Below are positions 27,474 through 39,296 of a stretch of 64,000 nt of DNA, in pieces (position 1 is the stretch's first letter; the number at the start of each line of letters is the position of its first letter). The notes under the pieces are model-generated. The model did no database searches, was not told where the DNA came from, and saw only the letters and a list, made by a program, of their open reading frames with translations. The position numbers and the translations under genes were made by a program. This stretch comes from Limnomonas spitsbergensis (Eukaryota > Chlorophyta > Chlorophyceae > Chlamydomonadales): positions 2,294,001 through 2,358,000 of the forward strand of contig JAYJMM010000093.1 in NCBI GenBank assembly GCA_037349105.1, written 5' to 3'.

Positions 27474-30400
27474 GAATCCATCATATGCAGCCCGAGAAAA
27501 CGGTGGCATCAGCACCTTCCCATATTCGGGGGCTTGCTGGAGTGCATGGCCCTCGACTTGTCTGAATATCCTCGGCCCCTTCGTGAGCTTGGATAACAAA
27601 ACTATCACATTCACGATCTTCGCCTCTTGTGCCTCCGACACAACGCCCCTCGAGTACAACTGCCGCGAGGACATGAACAACGTACAAATCAACCTATGTG
27701 AGTAACATGGGGCTTGACCACGTGGAGCAACTAAGGAAGTGAGTAATCGGGCGACTGCACGACAGCTGCTGTTGAACTCCTGTCGCGCAGTCGGCCTCAC
27801 CTCACGGATCGTTGGACAGTCGGGACCTGAGAGCATACCAGCCAGCGCCCAGCCATTGGCTACCAACCGTACATGTATTGAGGGCCGTGGACTGAGCTGA
27901 TGCACTGCTCTCTTAGTCAACCCGCAGATTTAGATTTCTGCGCAGCTACCCCAGGGCTGGCGTGAAGCTGCATACCGCATATACGGTGACGGTTAGCTGG
28001 CAATTTATTTTACGTTAAGGTATGCCGAAGATCTTAATAGCGATTGCGACCGAACCGTCGCTATTTCTCCTGAAGACTGCCACTCTCCGCTACACAGACA
28101 TGATCACAGGCGTGTCTATGGTTCCTCTAATGAACTAGGGAAAGATTTCTGCTCTCCTTTTCTTAGCCGACGGAGAGGCCAAACTGTGCGTCCTGCCGAA
28201 CCCCGCCCCTTGACGTGACGTATGACGACGCATACGCATGAAGTGGACAACCGGCCTATCATTCCATCTTGGTCTACATTATTCTATGGCGCCTGCACCT
28301 GACGGTTTTGGAAGGGGAACAGCCTAACAGTGAAGCATGTCCAAGCTGGAGTGCTCAGACTGCTCACCAGTCTGCCTGTTCTCATGTCACACGCAGTGAA
28401 AAAGTGCCTGGGTAACCAATACCAGGGGAACATGACGTACAAGGGTATGACCACGGACGCCAGGCCAAGCTTGGAAGTACCAACCACTGCCCCTGGCCAA
28501 CTGGTAAGTCCTCTCGGCCATGCGCCATGCACTGGATGCCATCTCACCCATGACCCATGCTCTAGACCTCTGCCATGCACTAGACCTCACCCATGCACTA
28601 GACCTCTGCCATGCACAATGCATGTGTGGTCCTCTCTTGCTTTGTTTTCACGTAGCCGCGAACCAGTAATGTTAACTACCAAATATTAGGAAGAAAGAAA
28701 GAAAGAAAGCTGCGCCCTACTGGGGCGTGGAGGTAAAGGAAACAACAAAGCTCGGGGCCGTAGCCACATCCGCGCCATTGCCATAACGTCAATTGTTAAT
28801 TGTGTTTTATTACTTTCCACAGGTCCTGAGGATGCCGCAGCTACAGTTCGTGTACGGCGGAGGCGGTGCCTTTGACCTCGTCGGCAGCCCAGTCACGTTT
28901 TCAGTCACCGTGGAAGGCAACTCGGGCTGCTCCACCTGGGGCGACGTCCTGAACAACACAGCCAACCCACAGGGGCAGTCCTACGCCGTAGCGCTTTGGA
29001 ACTCGGACATGCAGTGCTGCTCCCTAGGGCCTGCTGCACTGCCCTCATCCTCATCCCCTCCGCCTTCGTCATCCCTCCCCTCCTCTCCCCCCGCTCCCTA
29101 CCCCTCCCCTCCTCTCCCCTCTCCTCCCTTCCCCTCCCCTCCTCTGCCCTCTCCTCCCTATCCTCCGAGCCCGCCCCCTCCCCCTTGCAATATTTGTGTT
29201 AAGTTTTCGATTGCGCAAGGCCGCGGCGAACCAAGCCAGCCACCTTATCCAAGCGCATCCACCTGTTCTGCTGTATCAGACTACATGACAGCTGCCTCAA
29301 GGGACATCATTGAGCCTGGTGGCCCTAACTACCTTATCTACAGCTGCTTCGAAACCACAGCAACGTACGTCACAACCTGCGCCGCAAGCTTTGGACCCGC
29401 CGCCCCGCTGCAAGTCTGCAAAGCATTTGTCAACTCTACTGTCCCTGCCACCAACCCCCAGGCGATCTTCTCTTCCCTAAGTTACGGAAGCTACTTTTGC
29501 AACATGGGCCTCAGCATCAACACAACTTGTGGCTGCAGCTACACATTTGATGATCCTGTGTGCACTGGCGGACCACCTGTCCCACCCTCTCCACCTTCCT
29601 ACCCACCCTCACCACCACAGCCTCTCCCTCCTTCTCCCTCCCCTCCTCCTACCCCTCCTCCCAGCCCCCCTTCCCCGCCTCCCCCCTCCCCATCACCTAG
29701 CCCTCCCCCCTCACCTGCCCCCCCTTCCCCCTCACCTCCACCGTACCCTCCTTCTCCTCCCCCTTTACCCCCACCGCCCCCTTCCCCGCCACCCCCTCCG
29801 TCACCTCCTCCTTCTCCTTCACCACCACCCCCTTCACCTTCACCACCCCCATACCCACCCACCCCCCCCTCTCCTCCCCCATTCCCATCCCCGCCCCCTT
29901 CCCCAGCACCTCCCCCTTTCCCATCCCCCCCTCCTTCACCTTCACCTCCTCCTTCACCTCCCCCTTACCCCTCACCCCCCCCTTCCCCGCCCCCGCCTCC
30001 ATCCCCCTCACCTCCCCCACCCCCGTCACCATCTCCCCCTTCCCCATCACCACCCCCATACCCTCCAACTCCTCCCTCACCACCTCCTTCTCCTTCACCA
30101 CCACCCCCCTCACCTTCACCTCCCCCATACCCTCCCTCGCCTCCATCCCCTCCACCCTCCCCCTCACCTCCCCCTTCCCCTTCCCCGCCTCCTCCTTCCC
30201 CTTCCCCTCCTCCCCCGTCCCCATCACCTCCTCCATACCCACCACAGCCCCCTTCCCCATCACCACCTGCTCCCCCCTCACCTCCACCTTCCCCGTCACC
30301 TCCTCCCCCTTCACCCTTACCTCCCCCATACCCCCCACTTCCCCCGCCCCCCTCACCTCCCCCTTCACCCTCACCTCCCCCGTACCCCCCATCCCCTCCA

Positions 30401-32953
30401 TCACCTCCTCCTTCACCTTCACCTCCCTCCCCGTCGCCACCTCCCCCGTACCCCTCCCCCCCTCCCTATCCTCCATTCCCTCCCTCACCTCCCCCATATC
30501 CCCCATCTCCCCCACCCTCCCCTTCACCTCCGCCTTCACCTTCACCTCCCCCTCCTTCCCCCTCTCCTCCCCCATACCCTTCACCCCCTCCCCCTTCACC
30601 TTCACCTCCTCCCCCCTTCCCCTCCCCCCCCCCATATCCACCAAGTCCCCCTTCCCCACCGCCTCCTCCCTCCCCCTCACCTCCACCATACCCCCCGTCT
30701 CCTCCCAATCCTCCATCACCCCCCCCTTCACCTTCTCCTCCTCCCCCTTCCCCCTCACCTCCTCCATACCCGCCAAATCCCCCGAGCCCATCACCCCCCC
30801 CTTACCCATCTCCTCCACCTTCTCCATCACCTCCTCCTCCCCCTTCCCCGTCACCTCCCCCTTCCCCGTCACCTCCTCCATATCCCCCATCTCCTCCTTT
30901 TCCCTCACCCCCTCTATACCCTCCATCCCCTCCTTTCCCCTCACCCCCCCCATACCCCCCCACACCTCCCAAGCCATCCCCGCCACCTCCCCCCCCCTCC
31001 CCATCTCCTCCTCCTTATCCATCGCCCCCCCCTTCACCGCCCCCCCCCTATCCCCCAGCACCACCCCCGTACCCTCCCTCTCCCCCTAACCCTCCCTCTC
31101 CCCCATACCCTCCGTCCCCTCCTCCATACCCTCCTTCTCCTCCTTCGCCTCCCCCACGTCCTCCAGTCCCCCCACCTTCGCCCTCACCACCCCCATACCC
31201 GCCATCCCCTCCTTCTCCGTCACCTCCCCCATCCCCTTCACCTCCTCCTTACCCGCCATCTCCCCCTTCCCCATCACCACCCCCTTACCCGCCATCTCCT
31301 CCATCACCATTACCTCCACCCTACCCTTCACCTCACCCCCCTTCACCCTCACCCCCCCCGTACCCATCCCCCCCCCATCCCCCGTCACCTCCACCGTACC
31401 CATCACCCCCTCCCCCTTCACCTTCACCTCCCCCTCCCCCCTCACCCCCCCCTCCTCCCTCGCCTCCTCCCTACCCTTCACCACCTCCCCCTTTACCATC
31501 ACCACCACCCCCCTACCCATCACCTCCACCTCCTTCCCCATCACCCCCACCATACCCTTCACCTCCCCCACCTTCTCCCTTTCCTCCCCCACCTCCTCCC
31601 TCTCCACCCCCATCACCTTCACCTCCCCCACCTTCTCCCTCCCCACCCCCTCCCCCTTCCCCATCACCTCCCCCTTCCCCATCACCTCCTCCACCTTCCC
31701 CCTCTCCTCCCCCTTCACCTTCACCTCCCCCACCTTCACCTTCACCTCCCCCTTCACCATCGCCTCCTCCCTCACCTCCTCCTTCACCATCACCTCCTCC
31801 TTCACCCCCCCCTTCACCCCCACCTCCCCCTTCCCCTTCCCCTCCTCCTCCTTCACCCTCACCTCCCCCATCGCCCTCACCTCCCCCCCCTTCCCCCCCA
31901 CCTCCCTCCCCACCCCCTTCACCTCCACCTTCCCCGTCACCCCCCCCTTCCCCTCCCCCTCCACCTTCCCCTTCTCCCCCTCACCCCCCTTTCCCGCCCC
32001 CTTCCCCTTCACCTCCCCCCCCCTCCCCCTCCCCTCCCCCGTACCCCCCATCTCCTCCCTCACCTCCCCCTTCACCCTCCCCTCCCCCACCTTCACCCTC
32101 ACCGCCCCCATACCCACCATCTCCCCCTTCTCCACCACCTCCCCCTTCCCCGTCCCCTCCCCCCTCCCCCTCACCCCCTCCCCCTTCCCCCTTACCCCCT
32201 CCCTACCCGCCATCGCCTCCCTCACCATCTCCTCCCCCCCCACCCCCTCCCCCTTCACCTTCCCCTCCCCCGTACCCCCCATCCCCTCCCTTACCTCCCC
32301 CTTCACCCTCACCTCCCCCACCTTCACCCTCACCTCCACCAAACCCACCGTCCCCACCTCCCCCCCCACCACCCCCTTCCCCATCCCCTCCCCCTTCCCC
32401 CTCACCGCCTCCCCCTTCCCCCTCACCCCCTCCCTACCCGCCATCGCCTCCCTCACCCTCTCCTCCCCCCCCATCCCCTTCACCTCCACCTCCAACCCCC
32501 CCGTACCCGCCATCCCCTCCCTCACCTCCCCCTTCACCTTCACCTCCCCCCCCTTCACCATCACCTCCCCCATACCCGCCATCACCCTCTCCCTCACCCT
32601 CTCCCCCTTCCCCGTCTCCTCCCCCTTCCCCATCACCCCCTCCCCCATCCCCATCCCCTCCCCCCTCTCCCTCACCACCTCCCTACCCCCCATCGCCTCC
32701 TTTACCATCTCCTCCCCCGTCTCCTCCTCCCCCTTCACCTTCCCCCCCTCCGTACCCTCCATCTCCTCCCCCTCCTCCCCCTTCCCCCTCACCTCCCCCA
32801 TACCCTCCACCTCCCCCCCCTTACCCGTCCCCCCCCCCCTTATCCTTCACCCCTTCCCCCTTCCCCCTTGCCTCCCCCTCTCCCCTCACCTCCCTCTTCT
32901 CCTTCCTTCTCTTCCCCCTCCCTTCCCCCCCTCGCCCCATCACCACCACCTGA
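27474..32953 (+). CDS. pherophorin-like cell-wall hydroxyproline-rich glycoprotein (5' end not found)
   Basis: Exons 27474-27697, 28397-28503 and 28823-32953 join in phase (GTGAGT and GTAAGT donors). The first two exons and the start of the third form one pherophorin domain: an FPYSGACW start, a CREDMNNVQINL strand, KKCLGN, a PSLEVP loop, LVLRMPQLQF and a terminal DMQCC. A short Pro linker leads to a second Cys-rich domain (NICVKFS to DDPVC). A rod of about 1,100 residues of PPSPSPPP and PPPYPPSPP repeats follows. Such rods are hydroxylated, arabinosylated and assembled in the extracellular matrix of volvocine algae. Most pherophorins have globular domains at both ends of the rod; here both are upstream. 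The C-terminus in this frame (LFSFLLFPLPS) looks wrong, and the neighbouring frame continues Pro-rich to 33030, so an indel in a C run near 32828-32839 is likely. The signal peptide is not located. Confidence 0.82.
28536..28622 (+). repeat. tandem CCATGCACTAGACCT repeat in a pherophorin intron
   Basis: Several copies of CCATGCACTAGACCTC- and CCATGCTCTAGACCTC-like units lie inside the intron 28504-28822. Confidence 0.75.
29580..32840 (+). repeat. coding low-complexity C/T-rich array for the Ser-Pro rod
   Basis: About 3.2 kb is built from CCTCCCCC, TCACCT and CCATACCC words, encoding PPSP, PPPYPP and SPSPPP units. Stop codons are nearly impossible in several frames in such sequence, so the long frames on both strands here are compositional shadows. 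Confidence 0.93.
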
Positions 32954-33030
32954 GCCATCACCTCCCCCCTCTCTGATTACCCCTCCTTTCCCTCCCTCTA
33001 TCCCATTGATTGCTGACGCAGCCCCGAAGT

Positions 33031-33574
33031 GATGTGGGATTAACATATGAGAATTCTTCTGTCCAACGCGTCAACGCCATGCCTGCGGCTGTACCTAGTT
33101 TATAACGGTGCATACCCGGCTGTGTCTTGTACAATTTTTATTCAGGGTGACAAATGTGTCAAGGCACCATTGAGGTCGGTATTGTTAAGAACCGCATCTG
33201 ACCTGAGCGCACCTACACCTGCGAGAATTTCAACTGCACCACAGTGCACTTCAATAGATTGCATGCCTTCTTTGTCATGTCATTATTGCAAGCCGTTCAC
33301 GTAATTGTTTACCTTCTGATGTCCCCTGCATGAGGGGCTTCCTGAGTAATTTGTCTTTTGTAGCCCTATTGGGTTAGGTACGAGACTGTGCTCAAGTGTT
33401 ATACGTATCAGGAGATGAGCTCTTCTGACATCAGAAGTTAAGCCAACTTAAAGCCCAATGTGCTGGAAGCATGCTACTAGGCTCTTCAAATATTTATCGT
33501 GTACCGGTGCATTGACATAATTGATTAATTCCTCTTGGTCTTGTAAAGATTGTTTGACGTTCCTCGAGCGGCCA
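33031..33574. other. intergenic stretch after the pherophorin-like gene
   Basis: It probably includes the 3' untranslated region. No other feature was recognised. Confidence 0.4.
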
Positions 33575-33735
33575 ATGACGTTACACCTCAGGGCCTTAGT
33601 CTTGAAGGCTTGGCCGCAAGAAGGCTTGGCCGCTTGGCCAATGCGGCTGAACATTCATCAATCAATTTGGGAGGAGACAACTTTGGCCAATCGGTTCAAC
33701 ACACTTTTCAGCAGGGCCCAGAGGTTATGCACCAT
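33575..33735. mobile_element. LINE 3'-end remnants in inverted orientation
   Basis: AATGACGTTACACCTCAGGG at about 33579 and AGCAGGGCCCAGAGGTTATG at about 33711 are the same LINE 3'-end motif in opposite orientations. They are two short remnants. Confidence 0.55.
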
Positions 33736-34678
33736 TCCAACACTTTTCACGGCACCAATTGATGTAGGTGGTGAGCAAATGTCAAACATACAAGCAAGCG
33801 TCAATCAGGAAAGAGAAACAGTGATTAAACAGTTACACCTCTTGCCTATGTGGCCGGCTGGTGACAAGCGAGTTGTAATAGCCACCCCCACCTACCAATT
33901 TACGAACTATGCAAGGTTTCTTCAGCAGGAAGTTCACAAATTATCGCTATCCTTTCTAAATTCGAACTAGACAGTTGGGCCCCCACACAATTTTGGGCAA
34001 GGCCCCGAGGGGTGATTCAAGGTCAAGAATACCATAACCGTTCAGCCGGCCAAGCTTAACACGAGGTCCTCCGCATTTTCTTTGACTTCACCCTCTTCAC
34101 TCTCATCTTCACGCCTAATTTAGCTACAATTCAGCTACATCATGGCCTTCGGCTGTGGCTGACTGGTGCAGCATGCCCTGCTGTGTAGGCCATACGTTAG
34201 TCCGAAGAAGCTAAGGTCTCCATCGGCCAAGTCGAGGGGCCTGCCAAAAGTGGGTTGGCTCGCACTGCAATAAAGTTTATAACAGTGCCTACGTGCTAAA
34301 CGCACGGCCGGGTGGGGACTGGTAGGGAATGAATAGGCTCAGTTCAAGCTACCATGCACAGCCGGGGCCACGGTGCAGCCATGCCATCCTACCTCCTACG
34401 TGAGGAGGCAGGAACATGGAACCCGGCATAGGCGGGGGGAGAGAGAAGATCGTGAACTTAAATAAAGATTACCCTGCACCCTTCTGCACTTTTGCATAAT
34501 AAACTGCAATAGTTGACAGGTCACAATCGATCCATGCCAGATATTTGGCTATTTGCATTGAGGCAGCTGACGTCCCTGCAGTGACCCCTCTCAATCACCT
34601 GCTTCATGCACTGGAATTTAGAATTACCCATTTCTTAACCCTCACCCACCTCACTTGCAAAAGGTCGTGCGCTCGTGT
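33736..34678. other. intergenic stretch without recognised features
   Basis: Short frames only; no family motifs, repeats or RNA genes were recognised. Confidence 0.4.
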
Positions 34679-35100
34679 GTCAATGACGTTACACCTCTGG
34701 GCCCTACTGGAAAAGGCCCGGCCGCGTGGGCGCCTACCTAGGGTTGGGAGCAGGGGTTGGGAGGAAAGAATGAAACAAACGCAAAGAGGCCGAAAAAATG
34801 AGGAAAAGTGGGGAATAAAGAGAAGGGACAGACAAAAGGCTGGAAGGGAATGACTAAGGAAGTTCCACCCTCTGAAAAACGTATATGCCTCAACAATATC
34901 TACCACGTCTTACACTAAAGCCAAGGCATCCCACTCAATCCTGACCCGATACAACTGGAAGAAGTCTCTAGCACCGTTCGGAGGACATGCCCATCCCCAC
35001 TCTCTAAGTTGATCCAGCACGCTGGGGCATTGAAAGCATGCATGCAACGCGTGCGCTCGTGTGTGCACTTACTTAAGGCTGCGACTCGGAGCGGCAAGCA
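34679..35100 (-). mobile_element. LINE 3'-terminal fragment
   Basis: On the minus strand this carries the LINE C-terminal block in degraded form (CMHAFNAPAC, in a shifted frame). It is followed by the common 3' end that reads GGGCCCAGAGGTGTAACGTC on the minus strand. Confidence 0.75.
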
Positions 35101-35164
35101 CAGGATATATATGAAAGAGGCAGGAAGGCGCAGCCATCAGCAGCGTTGGCACTGGCAGACTGGG

Positions 35165-35890
35165 GCAAGTCAAACACAAAGTCCATGCATGGTGACAGTG
35201 TGCCATCTGGAGTCAGGGATTTCTAGAGGCTGGTTTAGACCAAAAGGCCTCTTGTTTGCAGACTTGTTCCTCTGGCATGAGGCACATGATGAGACATACT
35301 GCTGTACATCTGCTTGGATGGAGGGCCACCAAAATTGGCGCTTGATGTGGTCTAGTGTTGTCTTCCAATTGAAATGACCTGCAAGGGGCGTATCATGGTG
35401 ATCTCGAATTCTTGTCGAAATGTTGCTGGGATAACGACGAGGCCTGCACGTGACCAGTAGCCATTGCAAAGGGACCATTCTCGAGTCGTACTGGGATTTT
35501 TGAATTCTGGGTCAATGCTAGACTCGTTCTTGACTCGTTGCATGAAATCTGGGCAGGACTCGTGAACAGTGATTGCAAACAGTATTGCAGCTTGGACAGG
35601 TCCCTGGTGTGGCAACCTGGAAAGGGAATCAGCTGGGTTGGTTGCACCTGGTCGGTACTTCACAGGGAACTCGAACCGTGTCAGACACTTGCTCCATCTT
35701 CCTTGCCTACTACGCGACAGGGTGGGCTGTTTCGAAAAAAATGTCGGAGGCTTGTATGTGGTCAGTCACAATGTATAGGCCACTGCCGCCTTCTAGATAG
35801 CATCGCCACTCCTTGAGTGCTTTGATAATGCCTAGGAGTTCTTGTTCGCGAGTAGTTCGGCAGGCTCAATACCTGACTGTCCCACTATCA
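35165..35890 (-). mobile_element. truncated Ty3/gypsy pol fragment (RNase H end and integrase zinc domain)
   Basis: Minus-strand frames read ALKEWRCYLEG and YIVTDH (RNase H), YRPGATNPADSLSRLP (end of RNase H), then GHFNWKTTLDHIKRQFWWP and SCASCQRNK (integrase zinc site). Frames are interrupted, and the fragment stops before the integrase catalytic core. It belongs to a different gypsy lineage from the element at 1-17958, judging by these motifs. Confidence 0.85.
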
Positions 35891-36543
35891 AATCTCTAGT
35901 CTCCAGCAGTCCCCCCTCGTGAGCACCTATCTAGTCCCCCCCTCAGTCAACTCTCCGACTACTCGTCTACCCTCAACACCGTACCGGACATCCCTCTACG
36001 CTCCTCTACCAGTGAGTCCCTGCCTAGATATTAGAGCCCTGCCTGCCCCCCCAGGGCCCCTATGACCTCTTCAGCGACTCCCTAGATTCCAGGAAGCAAC
36101 TCGGCTGTGCTCCGTTCATAACACAGCGTCGCGTTCACCGCTGCATGCATAAGGTGTGTGCATTTAATCTTTGCTATCGAAACTGGAGCACCGCTAGTAC
36201 CGCTTGCTGCAGCAAGTGCGGCCTTACGTCGTATGGACTGCATAAATTCCTGCATGCATACCTAACGGTACCGCGAAATGGTACCCAGCTCCACAGCCAC
36301 GCACGTGCACGTGGCCTACCGCCTCTTGGTTTGCAGTCTATCTCATACACCATTGGGCCCTCTGATGCACTGGCGCAGTAACCAAGAATCAGCTGTCTGA
36401 CTACGTCACTCCCACCCTGTTTCCATCACCAACAGGCTGGTCCCGACGACTCCCGAACGGCTTTTTTGTTCCAAGTGACCCCACCCATCCGTCCACCCGT
36501 CTCGCTCTCAACCTACTTCGCCCCAGGCGTTCCTTGCGCCATC
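35891..36543. other. stretch upstream of the hypothetical gene
   Basis: It is C-rich with no motifs recognised, and probably holds the promoter and 5' leader of the gene starting at 36544. Confidence 0.4.
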
Positions 36544-38010
36544 ATGTCGACCTCGCCCTCAACAGCATCCGCGCCACCCTGTCCAACCGGCGAAGGCAGG
36601 CAGGCCGCCTTCCTCACCGGCCTCCACAACGTCGTCCTGGGCAAATCCATCGACTGCACCAGCAGAATGCGCGCAGCCCACTACGAGCGCTCCGACGGGT
36701 ACCGCAGCCTAACGGACCTGAAGTTGAGGAGCCAATCCGTCAAGGAGTCTCTGCTGCTGGCGCGACAAAACGCCGCTGCAGCAGGTGAGGAAATTGACGA
36801 CGACGACCTCGAGGACGACAACGCCTATGAGTCCCCTGCTGCTGTGCCGGGAATGCCGTACCAGTCTCAAGAGCAGCAGCAGCAGGCAAAACCCCTCCCG
36901 AAAAGAAACATTTATACCTCCACCCTAACCCGCATACACCTCTCCGTGGCATATGCCCCCAGTGGCACGAAGAACTCGTCCTGCTGCCCGGCGTCGCCGC
37001 TCGGTATCAAGAGCTCTTGCCCCCCTGCAAGGCACACCATCAGTGGCAACACTGCCTCATGCACAACCACAAACCCCACCATCCCCATCGGGAACAGAAG
37101 GGCCTTTATCTCCACCTACTCGGCCGCTGCTGCTGCAACCGCTGCCGCAGCAGTAGGGGTATCACCCCGAACTAACCTGCTTGTAGACGCGTTGATGAAG
37201 CAATCCGGCAAAGGCGGCAGTACCCCAGCAGCTGCAGCAGGAGCGGGAGCGGCGGCCGGTTCCGCTGTACCTTTAACGGCCAATGGGGGTGGCACTGGAC
37301 AGTACGAACTTCCACCCTCTGTGTCCTCCCCCTTACCCTCGCTGGGTGGCAGCAGCAGAGAGGCTCGTAGCAACAGCGGCGGAGGCTCCCCATTTGCCGA
37401 CAGCGTTCAGAACGCTGCGTTAATGCCGACCAGATCCAGGCCCAGCAGCAGCTGCGGCGCCGCCTTTGGCGACGGCGGCGGCGAGCATCGCGTCGGCAGT
37501 AGTCGTAGCGCACTCAGCAAGGCGCTCCAACAGCAGATCGCACTGCCTAGTCCCAGCCGTGTGGACTGGTGCTCACGCAGCGGAAGCGCTCAGCAGCAGC
37601 AGGCCGCGCGCCGTGCCAGTTGCTCCACCCAAGTCAAGGCCATGCTCGAGCAACTGGAACGCTATCCGAGCTGCAGCGGCGGCGACAGCGGTATTGCGTC
37701 ACCAGAGGGCGTGTCGCCTGTTGTCTCACGTGCGGCGTCCTTCGCGTGTCTCGAGGGTCTAAGCACGAGAATGCGTCGCAACAGCAGTGTGATGCTGATA
37801 CAGCTACCGGCGGGAGGGAGCCTGTGTGGCAGCCCACAGCAGCGTAGCCCACTGCAGCGTGGCTTCCAGCAGCTGCAGCAGCAGCAGGCGGGAGGTCCGC
37901 TGCTCCCTTTGCACCATGGAGGGGTGGGCCTTCTGGGGAGGCGGGTTCAAAGCACCCTCGTCCTGGAAAGATCCTCCTCTGCGTCCCTAGGGACTCCTCC
38001 ACAGCCCTAG
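36544..38010 (+). CDS. hypothetical Ser/Ala/Gln-rich protein
   Basis: From the ATG at 36544 (the frame itself opens at 36466) this gives 488 residues. The first 90 residues (FLTGLHNVVLGK, YRSLTDLKLRSQSVKES) look ordered. Then come an acidic patch (EEIDDDDLEDD), Gln and Ala runs, and a long Ser/Gly/Gln/Ala-rich part with several RRxS or RxxS sites. I recognise no domain. GC-rich third positions and the length favour a real gene. The central part (TSTLTRIHLSVAYAPSGTKN) has different composition and could be a retained intron. It could also be the last exon of a longer gene. Confidence 0.5.
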   Translation: MSTSPSTASAPPCPTGEGRQAAFLTGLHNVVLGKSIDCTSRMRAAHYERSDGYRSLTDLKLRSQSVKESLLLARQNAAAAGEEIDDDDLEDDNAYESPAAVPGMPYQSQEQQQQAKPLPKRNIYTSTLTRIHLSVAYAPSGTKNSSCCPASPLGIKSSCPPARHTISGNTASCTTTNPTIPIGNRRAFISTYSAAAAATAAAAVGVSPRTNLLVDALMKQSGKGGSTPAAAAGAGAAAGSAVPLTANGGGTGQYELPPSVSSPLPSLGGSSREARSNSGGGSPFADSVQNAALMPTRSRPSSSCGAAFGDGGGEHRVGSSRSALSKALQQQIALPSPSRVDWCSRSGSAQQQQAARRASCSTQVKAMLEQLERYPSCSGGDSGIASPEGVSPVVSRAASFACLEGLSTRMRRNSSVMLIQLPAGGSLCGSPQQRSPLQRGFQQLQQQQAGGPLLPLHHGGVGLLGRRVQSTLVLERSSSASLGTPPQP

Positions 38011-38925
38011 GGGTTACGGAGCACACATCGTATAGTGATTCCACGACGAGTCCACCTTGTGTGGGAACCTCCACGACCACCAACGGCCCAATCAGGGCTA
38101 AACCTTGATCTGCCACTGCAGCTAGTACCTCTTGGCAGCTTGGCTGGTCTTGCATGGTGCCTCTTATGCATGGTCATCTTATGGCCTTGCATGGTGCCTC
38201 TTATTTCACGGCAGTGTCAGCAGGTGCTACCATGGCGGCTTCTGCAGGCTCTGTTACGGCCGCGCCAGCGGGCTTGACTGCAGGCTACCCCACGGCCGTT
38301 CTTGCAAGATTTGTAATGGCCTTGTTAGCATGCTCCCTCACAGTCGTTCCAACAGCACTGTTGACGCAGGCCAGCAACTAGCTAGCCTGGGCAAAATAAT
38401 CGAAATATGTTTGTCGCCCTCCTGCAGCATGGTTCCCAGGGTTCGATAATTTACGGCCGCCTCTCTACTGTGTCACGAGAATTGTGCGGTTCTTCAGTCA
38501 GAATACTGGATTTACTGATGCACTGCATAACAGACCGTTTTACGTTACACCTGAGTCTCTTTTACGATGAGAGCCCAACAATGGTTGTTGCAAAATTTGT
38601 TCCCCTACTCTCATACGCCCTAAGGAGATTTTATTATTATTTATTTGTTGCACTCCCACTCAAATGGCTAGGGCCAGACTCTATGATTATACATGTTTGG
38701 ACATCAAATCAAGTGCTATGATCTCAGCCTGGGTCCTAGATAGGCAGGGGGCATGACAGGCATTCTCTTGGCTTCTATCTTGAAACTTAATCGCTTCGTA
38801 CTTGCGCAGTGATGCATTCAGTGCAGCCCACAGCTGTGACAGTACGGCAAGGTGGGATGTTATTGGCTTAATGCTTCAATTTACAAGCGCCCTACTAAGG
38901 CGCGCTGGTGCGGGTTGTGGATGAC
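38011..38925. other. intergenic stretch after the hypothetical gene
   Basis: It includes imperfect CATGGTGCCTCTTAT and GGCCTTG repeats at about 38150-38230. No gene was recognised. Confidence 0.4.
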
Positions 38926-39075
38926 ATGGAATGAATGGTAATGGCGCGGATGCGGCTTCAGCCCAGGCTGCGCTGTTTCTCTGACTCTACCGTTCTCGGC
39001 AGGTTGTAGCTTTCTTTTTTTCTGCACTGAAGTGCTGGCGAGAGCCCAACAATCGCTAGAATAACATCCCATCTG
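38926..39075 (-). repeat. dispersed SINE-like repeat, copy A
   Basis: The block TAATGGCGCGGATGCGGCTT, then CAGCCCAGGCTGCGCTGTTT and a GTAGCTTTCTTTTTTTCTG end, is shared with 45290-45385. The orientation is a guess from the A/T-rich tail. Confidence 0.6.
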
Positions 39076-39296
39076 ATAGGCGCAGTTTGCGCAGTCTACT
39101 CTATCCTGGATGCGGAATAAACAAATTTCCTTTCCTGGTCTACTTTTTAAGAGGCTTGTGTTTTACATGAGAAGCCTGCATATCTAGCTGTGAATTAATT
39201 TATGGTTTGTGATCACCTTGGTATTGTATCTTGCACAATGGATTTTCGTCCTTACCGTCGTGACTTATGACCATTATCGCACTTTATAGGCCAAAC

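Noticed and set aside
29697..32810. Long minus-strand frames (455 and 574 codons) rich in Gly, Glu, Val and Lys
   Set aside because: They are antisense to the Ser-Pro rod; purine-rich complements of such repeats rarely contain stops.
29529..33032. 1,167-codon frame overlapping the pherophorin rod
   Set aside because: It is a His/Leu/Pro shadow of C/T-rich repeat DNA. Only its last part (after about 32825) looks natural, and that is explained by a frameshift of the main frame.
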